Positions 58,332-64,000 of a DNA stretch of 64,000 bases are shown here, piece after piece. The position numbers were made by a program, and so were the translations under genes. Numbering within the stretch: the first letter of the stretch is position 1; every line of letters begins with the position of its first letter. Location of the stretch: contig CAMYUU010000004.1 of assembly GCA_947302355.1 (NCBI GenBank), forward strand, positions 16,678-80,677, written 5' to 3'. The DNA is from an uncultured Candidatus Saccharibacteria bacterium (GTDB lineage Bacteria > Patescibacteriota > Saccharimonadia > Saccharimonadales > Saccharimonadaceae). The notes under the pieces were generated by a model, which was not told the DNA's origin, made no database searches, and saw only the letters and a list, made by a program, of their open reading frames with translations.

Positions 58332-61300
58332 ATGTTAAGAGGTACTAAGGCTAAGATTCGTATGATTGCGATAGGAATTTTTGTTGTTTGCGGGGCGGCA
58401 ATCGGCATTATGAATACTTTTGCTGATGGGAATTACGAAATAATATATGCTGAGACTGATTTATATAGTTGGCAAGATAGTTGGCAGAATATCGTTGAAT
58501 TAGACGGTGTTAATAGCAGCGATTTTAGTGTCAGTTTAAGCATTGAAGATTATTACTACATAGTTCGTGATATTGAGGGGTATTTTACTGCCAATGAAGG
58601 TTCGTACATAACGGCTGATAGTTGCAGTAAAGTAGTAAGCGATTCGGTATGTGACGTAAGTACTGGTCATTTTCATCTAGAAAACGACAGTGATAATACA
58701 TATCATAATGTTTACACAGTGCACTACACTGTTTCTCCTGATACCCCTGCTGGCGTTTATGATTTAGCAATCCATACTGAAAATTATCTAGCTCAAGGCG
58801 ACGACGAATATGCTGATTTAAGCTCCTTAGGATATAATCCAGAAACGCATTTAGAAATCATTGTAAAAAGACCGCAGGAGATAATTTTTGAAGATTCTGA
58901 CGGTAATCCTATTACAGAAATAACTAAATATTTAGGCGATGAAGATTTTATCGTGAACAAACACACTATTTCGGGGGAAGGAGATATTTCTGATTACTAT
59001 ATTGATTATGGGGCCGATGAAGAAGTGGTTGAAATTATATCTGATTCGGATTATTTTCGGGTTATAGATGTTGGGACAACTAGAATTTGCGCGTGGGCGG
59101 ATGAAGCTGGTCTCTATACAGAAGGTGAATCCTGTTTTACGGTCAATGTTGAGAAAAAACCAATTCTAACTTATAGTATGTATCTTTATGATGAAGAGTA
59201 TGGTGGTGAAACTGTCGTGGCCGAGCCAATTATTGTAGAGCTAAATGGTACCGACGATGCTAGAGTGGCTGTGGATTTAGAACCTATAAATACGATTAGA
59301 CTCCTTAATCTGCACGGATATTTCGCGACATCTGAAAATTCTGGGAGTGAATATGGGCCTCACTATATCAATGCCACTGATTTCTATTCAATGTCCATAT
59401 GCGAAGAGCAATGTGGGTTTGATGTGGAAACCGGTTCTTTTTATTATGAATTTAGTGACATAGATGATGATGGCAACTGGTTTGATGGAGGAGGCAATGA
59501 AATTGCTAGAATGGTTTATAGGATTTCTTCTGATACTCCTGCTGGAGTTTATAATGTGCCGATTGTCATTAATGACTTGCGGGGTCGAAATATGGACGAT
59601 GGAACTGACTTTGATGAAGGGTACATATCTTTTGAGAATGTTCAGATAGTGGTAAGAAGACCTCAAAACATTGTATTTCGAGATCATGATGAAAACCCCA
59701 TCACGGAGGTAAGAAAAACTTATGGTGACTCAGATTTTGAAGTTACTAAAGAAGTATATTACGGTGAGGGAGACGGTGAAATTATTGACTATTATATTGA
59801 AAGTAGTCATAGCGTAGATGAAGGTGAGGGAAATGTAGTTGATATTGTACCTAACTCAGATTACATCCATATTAATAAAGCGGGGTCTGCTGAAATTTGT
59901 GCCGTTGCGTCTGAGACTGAGTTCTATTTAGAGACCACAGCTTGCTATACGATCAATGTTGAAAATAAAGAAATCTGGGTGAAAGATTTGACGGTTGCCA
60001 ACAAACGATTCGACGGAAGCTCTGATGCTGAAATAGATGAACTTACATTCTACACTCTTGATTCAGAAGATAATCAGGTTGATATAAACATCGATCCGGC
60101 TTATTATTTTATTGATAAAGTTGAGCTTGACGATCCAAACGTGGGTGAGACCACAGCAAACATTGAAATATATTTGACTGGAGAAGGGGCAGGTCGTTAT
60201 TACTTGGCGGAAGGCATGTATACTGCGCCAGTAACTGTTTTGCCAGCCATCATACAGACTATCACGCAAGCAACAGTTGATTCACAAGAATATGACCCTA
60301 CGGGTAATTGCCAATCTGTTCCAATGCACGTAGAGGGGATATCTGCCGAAGATTTGGAATTTGAATTATATGAAGGTACGGACTTTAAACTATTGTATGA
60401 AGACGAAGAACTAGATAGTAATGAAGTTTGTCTTACTGATGTTGGTGGCTATGATTTAACTGTCGTTCCGATAGATGAAGGTAACTTCACTTTTGAGCCT
60501 TTTGACGTTACTTTCACAATAACTCCAAAAGAAATGACAGTGACAAACGCCGATGTTAATGACAAAAACATCGATTGGGAGTATGAAGCAACAGTCAATT
60601 GGGTTGAGTTCGACCAAGCAGATTTAACAAAAGATGTAGACTATACGGCGTATGCGGTTTTAAATGGTATTGATGTTGGCGCGTGGGACGCAACCGTATA
60701 TGTGACTTTGCTTAATACAAATTATTACTTTGACCACAACGAAGAATCTGATACATATTCTTATCAAACAACGTATGAAGTAAGCGGTGTTCAGATTTCC
60801 CCAAGAGAATTAACAAACGGAAATACTTATTATAGTTTTGAAAATGATCAAAATCGGTTTACTTATACGGGTTATCCTATTACGCCTCACGTATATTTGT
60901 CAGCCGGCTTAAGAGATGGTGACAATCCAGAAGATTATCAACCTCTTTCTCTCGGGACTGATTATACATTAGAGTATTCAGAAGACACTACCAATGCAGA
61001 GATGAAATATGTAACATTGACTGGAATAGGAAATTTCTGCGGAGCAATCGGTCCTTTGGTGTATTATATTGATCCATATATTTTTGAAAATGTAAACATT
61101 TCGACTCCATCCGTAACCTATTCGGGCGAAGCTTTCGAACCAGAACCGGTTCTAACTGCTATGTTCTATGAAAATGAAATTACAATTCCTGAAGATGAGT
61201 ATGAAGTCATGCAGCATGAGGATTTCGTTAATGCCGGTGAATATACATACTATATCTCGGACGCAGGTGGCGGTAATTATCGTTTCCAAAATTACAATGT

Positions 61301-62717
61301 TTTAGACGCAACCCTCACAATCAATCCTTATAAAATTTCTTCTAGTAATATTTCTCTAAGTGAGAGTACCTATAAACATAATGGTACTTCGCAAACTCCA
61401 TCTGTAACCGTCACAGTAGGAGATACAACAATTGATGGGGATGATTACAATGTAGCGTATAGTGCAGACACAATTGGTAATGACGAAAGTGATACCACTG
61501 TAACTGTCACAATCACGGCCAAAGAAGGGGCTAATATCACCGGGAGTGCATCTACTACCTATACTATTACTCCTCGTGATGTCTTAACAATTGCTGGAAT
61601 TGGCGATAACCAGCAAATTGGATATACTGGGTTACCAGTAGTATTAGATGGCAGTGTTATGGTAGAAGAAAATGAGGGCGGAATAACCGCAGAAGATCTT
61701 ACTGTTACTTGGTACGCTAGTGATGGTACTACTGTGATAGATCAACCAACTAATGCTGGTTCTTATAAGGTAGTTTATTCTTATGAGGATACAGATTATT
61801 GTGGCGCATTAGTGGTTAATTTTGAGATTACTAAAGCTGCTTCGCCTTCACCAGCAGAAATGAACATAGAGTTTAGGATAGCGAGTGGGCAGACCCTTGC
61901 CGATCTTGAAGGAGAGCGTACATTTGGATTTGCTTGGGCAGATAGCAGTACGACGATTGCTTCAGGTAATAATGTCTATTCTGCTACTTATACTTATAAT
62001 AATGACACTGTAAACTACGAGACTCTTAATCTAAATGTACCAGTATATGGTTTATCGCAAGTTGATGTGACTACTCCAGAAAGTGAAGGTGGTGAGATAT
62101 CTGTTTCTAGCCAAAGCGCGCTTGAGGGTGAGACGATAACCATTACAATTGCGCCAGACTTTGGGTATACTTTGGATAGCATTACGATCAATGGTGTAAA
62201 TTATGCTGGTAGTGTAGACGCAAATACTTTAGTGATAGTAGTCGGGACTAATGATTTAGAAATTATAGCCACTTTCAAACCAATAACTTATGAAGTAATT
62301 GAAGGAGCTGGGCAGATTCATATTGTGGATGAAGATGCTGAGGCTAAATTTAGAATTAATGCTAGCTATGAGCTGTTTGTAGATGGTGGAGCGGTTTATG
62401 TAGATAACGCATTAGTTGATCCTGAAAACTATACTTCTTGGGACGGTAGTACTTATATTCAACTTACTAAAGAATATGTAAATACTCTGGCGGTAGGTAC
62501 GCATACGCTTAAGGTTGTCTTTAATGATGGTGGAACTGCAACAACGACCTTTACAATTGCAGAGCCGGATGTCGTTGACGATAGTGGCAGTGATGGTATT
62601 TGGGTGGTGCCAGGTACTGGTTTCTCTACGATGATTGGCGGTGGTGCTACTGCGACGGTTAGCGTTTCGGCACTGATGATAGCTGTGTTTGCAATTTCTC
62701 GTAAAAAACGCAGATAA
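58332..62717 (+). CDS. Giant multi-repeat surface protein with LPxTG-like sorting signal
   Basis: A 1461-residue exported protein. GGAGGAGAA precedes the ATG. A signal peptide covers about 1-36. Two long repeats with the same plan (about 180-285 and 445-555, each beginning near IIFEDSDGNPITE or IVFRDHDENPITE and ending VTVN..K-like CFTVNVE/CYTINVE) are followed by MBG-like domains (about 555-1160, with ITPKEMTVT, YTGYPITPHVYL and NGTSQTPSVTV). A segment near 1360-1440 resembles the conserved Firmicutes surface module with VDNALVDPENYTSWDGSTYIQL. The C-terminus is VPGTG, a hydrophobic stretch and RKKRR: a sorting signal for sortase. It is the best candidate substrate for the sortases here. Confidence 0.8.
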   Translation: MLRGTKAKIRMIAIGIFVVCGAAIGIMNTFADGNYEIIYAETDLYSWQDSWQNIVELDGVNSSDFSVSLSIEDYYYIVRDIEGYFTANEGSYITADSCSKVVSDSVCDVSTGHFHLENDSDNTYHNVYTVHYTVSPDTPAGVYDLAIHTENYLAQGDDEYADLSSLGYNPETHLEIIVKRPQEIIFEDSDGNPITEITKYLGDEDFIVNKHTISGEGDISDYYIDYGADEEVVEIISDSDYFRVIDVGTTRICAWADEAGLYTEGESCFTVNVEKKPILTYSMYLYDEEYGGETVVAEPIIVELNGTDDARVAVDLEPINTIRLLNLHGYFATSENSGSEYGPHYINATDFYSMSICEEQCGFDVETGSFYYEFSDIDDDGNWFDGGGNEIARMVYRISSDTPAGVYNVPIVINDLRGRNMDDGTDFDEGYISFENVQIVVRRPQNIVFRDHDENPITEVRKTYGDSDFEVTKEVYYGEGDGEIIDYYIESSHSVDEGEGNVVDIVPNSDYIHINKAGSAEICAVASETEFYLETTACYTINVENKEIWVKDLTVANKRFDGSSDAEIDELTFYTLDSEDNQVDINIDPAYYFIDKVELDDPNVGETTANIEIYLTGEGAGRYYLAEGMYTAPVTVLPAIIQTITQATVDSQEYDPTGNCQSVPMHVEGISAEDLEFELYEGTDFKLLYEDEELDSNEVCLTDVGGYDLTVVPIDEGNFTFEPFDVTFTITPKEMTVTNADVNDKNIDWEYEATVNWVEFDQADLTKDVDYTAYAVLNGIDVGAWDATVYVTLLNTNYYFDHNEESDTYSYQTTYEVSGVQISPRELTNGNTYYSFENDQNRFTYTGYPITPHVYLSAGLRDGDNPEDYQPLSLGTDYTLEYSEDTTNAEMKYVTLTGIGNFCGAIGPLVYYIDPYIFENVNISTPSVTYSGEAFEPEPVLTAMFYENEITIPEDEYEVMQHEDFVNAGEYTYYISDAGGGNYRFQNYNVLDATLTINPYKISSSNISLSESTYKHNGTSQTPSVTVTVGDTTIDGDDYNVAYSADTIGNDESDTTVTVTITAKEGANITGSASTTYTITPRDVLTIAGIGDNQQIGYTGLPVVLDGSVMVEENEGGITAEDLTVTWYASDGTTVIDQPTNAGSYKVVYSYEDTDYCGALVVNFEITKAASPSPAEMNIEFRIASGQTLADLEGERTFGFAWADSSTTIASGNNVYSATYTYNNDTVNYETLNLNVPVYGLSQVDVTTPESEGGEISVSSQSALEGETITITIAPDFGYTLDSITINGVNYAGSVDANTLVIVVGTNDLEIIATFKPITYEVIEGAGQIHIVDEDAEAKFRINASYELFVDGGAVYVDNALVDPENYTSWDGSTYIQLTKEYVNTLAVGTHTLKVVFNDGGTATTTFTIAEPDVVDDSGSDGIWVVPGTGFSTMIGGGATATVSVSALMIAVFAISRKKRR

Positions 62718-62748
62718 GTTTATAAGATTTATTGTCGTAAAGATAAAC

Positions 62749-62783
62749 TAATACCCCCCTTGCTGTCGCAAGGGGGGGTATTA
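62749..62783. terminator. Bidirectional terminator
   Basis: A 15-bp stem (TAATACCCCCCTTGC with GCAAGGGGGG-TATTA, one extra G) with TGTC loop. It sits between the giant surface-protein gene and the convergent membrane-protein gene. Confidence 0.85.
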
Positions 62784-63389
62784 TCACCTCCAGATAGGTT
62801 TCCAGTTTGGCGGGTGGCGCAGTTCTATATCGTCCGCCGTTGCAGGGCGAAGTACATCATAGACTACGCACGCACTGTAGATGCATAGTGCTACTAACAG
62901 TGCAATCCAGCTCGTCAGGTTCTGTGCTACATCGCCCTCGATTATACAATCGATGAGCTGCGGTAAACCTAATGACACGAGGACTGCTGGGATAAAGTAA
63001 TATCCTATTAGGTCGTGTGTCATTTTGGTGGGTGACATGGCGCTACGTTTCGGATAGTTAGCCACGTCGTTTCCGCGTAGATACAGTGCGACGAAGATCA
63101 TGAGGATAAATACTCCAGCGTAGATTGCTGGGTTGTAGCCCCACCAGTTTTCGCTATGGAATGTTCTCTCGTGGGTTTGTAGGATTGACACTAGCATAAA
63201 TGATAGTGTCAAGTCGCCGGGCAGGAAGGCCTTTGACTGATGTTTTCCTACCGGTATGAACCTGGATTCGAATACAAACCCGGTCACGAACATCGCTCCG
63301 GGCCAAATGGCCCAGAGAGCAATTGCGAGCAATAGCGGATTAAGCTTATCCGCTTGGACGAAATCTACTAAAACCTTCAAAAGTGCCAT
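62784..63389 (-). CDS. Hypothetical membrane protein
   Basis: A 201-residue protein with four to five predicted membrane helices (about 17-37, 60-75, 88-108, 130-150 and 160-180). It has a long polar loop (VGKHQSKAFLPGD) and Trp/Asn motifs (SENWWGYNPAIYAG, about 80-93). The family is not recognised. AGGGAGGGTCG precedes the ATG. It is convergent with the giant surface-protein gene. The style is similar to the other small membrane proteins of this window. Confidence 0.6.
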   Translation of the reverse strand: MALLKVLVDFVQADKLNPLLLAIALWAIWPGAMFVTGFVFESRFIPVGKHQSKAFLPGDLTLSFMLVSILQTHERTFHSENWWGYNPAIYAGVFILMIFVALYLRGNDVANYPKRSAMSPTKMTHDLIGYYFIPAVLVSLGLPQLIDCIIEGDVAQNLTSWIALLVALCIYSACVVYDVLRPATADDIELRHPPNWKPIWR

Positions 63390-63491
63390 CTTACGACCCT
63401 CCCTCGTAGATACTTATTTAATTATATCATAAACGTTATATTAGTCAATATTGTTTTTTGATGTAGTGAGGGGACGAAAAAAGTTAGAAGT

Positions 63492-63887
63492 TTGCTTCAA
63501 CAAATCTGCATTATTCTTATTTTGATTGTGGCTGGTATTTTCTTGATTTTAATGATGTTTGATAGCCGCCTAGAGTTGAATGTAGATCGAATAGCGGTCT
63601 GCGTGACGACTATCCTAGATGGCGCCAAGAACTTGAATGATACCAATAAATATGAAAAACGTATTTTGCCACGGATTCTTTTTACGATTCTTAGTTTAGT
63701 TTATATTAATTACGGTATCGTTTATACTTTTCTGGGTGGCGACATTACGAGCTTTTTTAGCACCATCATGCATGGCGTAGTGTTTATCTCACTGGGTCTT
63801 GCTGATCTTTGGTTTTATTTCCATGTGTCGAAAATGAGGCGTTTGCCTGATCCTTCTGACGATAAAAAAGAAAAGAACAAAGCATAA
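63492..63887 (+). CDS. Hypothetical membrane protein
   Basis: A 131-residue protein with membrane helices at about 3-22, 58-78 and 88-108, and a Lys-rich C-terminus (DPSDDKKEKNKA). The start is a TTG because no ATG or GTG exists in frame after the upstream stop codon. The nearest purine-rich stretch, GAGGGGACG, is about 17 nt away, so the start is uncertain. The family is not recognised. It is divergent from the gene above. Confidence 0.5.
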   Translation: MLQQICIILILIVAGIFLILMMFDSRLELNVDRIAVCVTTILDGAKNLNDTNKYEKRILPRILFTILSLVYINYGIVYTFLGGDITSFFSTIMHGVVFISLGLADLWFYFHVSKMRRLPDPSDDKKEKNKA

Positions 63888-63924
63888 AGTTTCGAGCTTG
63901 CTTCCATTTCATTTTTGAGTGTGA

Positions 63925-63930
63925 TATAAT
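63925..63930 (+). promoter_or_regulatory. -10 box of the terminal tRNA gene
   Basis: TGATATAAT, 9 nt before the predicted 5' end of the tRNA. Confidence 0.55.
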
Positions 63931-63939
63931 GAGCTAAGT

Positions 63940-64000
63940 GCCGCTATAGCTCAGTTGGTAGAGCGCATCCATGGTAAGACCATGGTGCCACCTCTGAAGC
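63940..64000 (+). tRNA. 5' part of tRNA-Thr (anticodon GGT), probably intron-interrupted, cut by window end
   Basis: Acceptor 5' strand GCCGCTA, then TA, a D arm (GCTC-AGTTGGTA-GAGC), G26 and the anticodon 5' stem CATCC with loop ATGGTAA. That loop gives anticodon GGT (Thr). A normal tRNA would continue with GGATG. Instead GACCATGGTGCC follows. CCATGGT and ACCATGG form a perfect 7-bp hairpin across the anticodon loop, as a P1 helix of a group I intron might. The 3' exon is outside the window. Confidence 0.5.

Noticed and set aside
1..64000. CRISPR array or cas genes
   Set aside because: No regularly spaced direct repeats and no Cas-like protein were seen.
1..64000. Alternative genetic code (UGA as Gly, as in Gracilibacteria)
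   Set aside because: UGA ends genes at expected places, such as leuS and trpS, and no conserved protein needs UGA read-through.
1..64000. Insertion sequence or transposase gene
   Set aside because: No protein with transposase or integrase motifs was found. The only mobile-like DNA is the non-coding palindromic repeats.

Overview
The window reads as chromosomal DNA of a Patescibacteria (CPR) bacterium, most likely Candidatus Saccharibacteria (TM7). The evidence is the gene content and style: short compact genes, a standard genetic code (UGA is used as a stop, for example at the end of leuS, so not the recoded Gracilibacteria or Absconditabacteria), L-lactate dehydrogenase, a Gram-positive-like FtsE-FtsX-CHAP hydrolase-CtpA cluster, two sortases, large Saccharibacteria-type surface proteins, and ribosomal proteins without their zinc cysteines. 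The taxonomic placement is inference, because no rRNA gene is present.

Layout. 1-3.1 kb: end of a hexapeptide-repeat protein (minus strand), three small membrane proteins and exonuclease I. 3.2-12.7 kb: L-LDH, a DUF2207 membrane protein, MetRS, an aquaporin-like channel (minus) and two unrecognised membrane proteins. 12.7-24.9 kb: pheST, ftsEX, a CHAP peptidoglycan hydrolase, a carboxy-terminal protease, a GT4 glycosyltransferase, leuS, a SPOUT methyltransferase and a mini-glutaredoxin. 24.9-26.9 kb: surface protein 1. 27.1-30.5 kb: rpmF, nusB, NUDIX, rnc, rpsP and a KH protein. 30.5-44.5 kb: a candidate small RNA, rpoBC, secY, a sortase, infA and the alpha-operon genes through rpsI. 44.5-49.6 kb: a 165-bp palindrome, tRNA-Ala, a BI-1-like protein, the folate genes thyA-folA-glyA (minus), a second sortase and a second tRNA-Ala (minus). 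49.6-53 kb: trpS, a pseudouridine synthase, a delta-prime-like gene and a TPR protein. 53-62.7 kb: three large secreted proteins with a tRNA-Tyr between the first two. 62.7-64 kb: two small membrane proteins and the 5' part of a tRNA-Thr that appears to be interrupted by an intron.

How the genes fit together. Most of the window is core information processing (five aminoacyl-tRNA synthetase subunits, RNA polymerase, ribosomal proteins, RNA processing). Around it is a cell-surface programme: SecY exports adhesin-like proteins, two sortases could attach those with a C-terminal sorting signal, and FtsEX with its CHAP hydrolase and CtpA would act in cell separation.

The strongest unusual signals are: (1) about 85-bp palindromic repeat elements, one copy intergenic and one inserted in frame in leuS, with a second GC-rich insertion in the same gene; (2) an RNA polymerase beta-prime subunit that has lost both zinc-binding cysteine clusters, alongside zinc-less L32, L36 and S4; (3) at least 16 genes whose start codon lies 6-8 nt after an (often extended) -10 box, which predicts leaderless mRNAs; (4) a tRNA-Thr that departs from a canonical tRNA at its anticodon loop; (5) tRNA 3'-end duplications beside two tRNA genes; (6) two surface-protein genes 28 kb apart that share a nearly identical 5' segment of about 650 bp.
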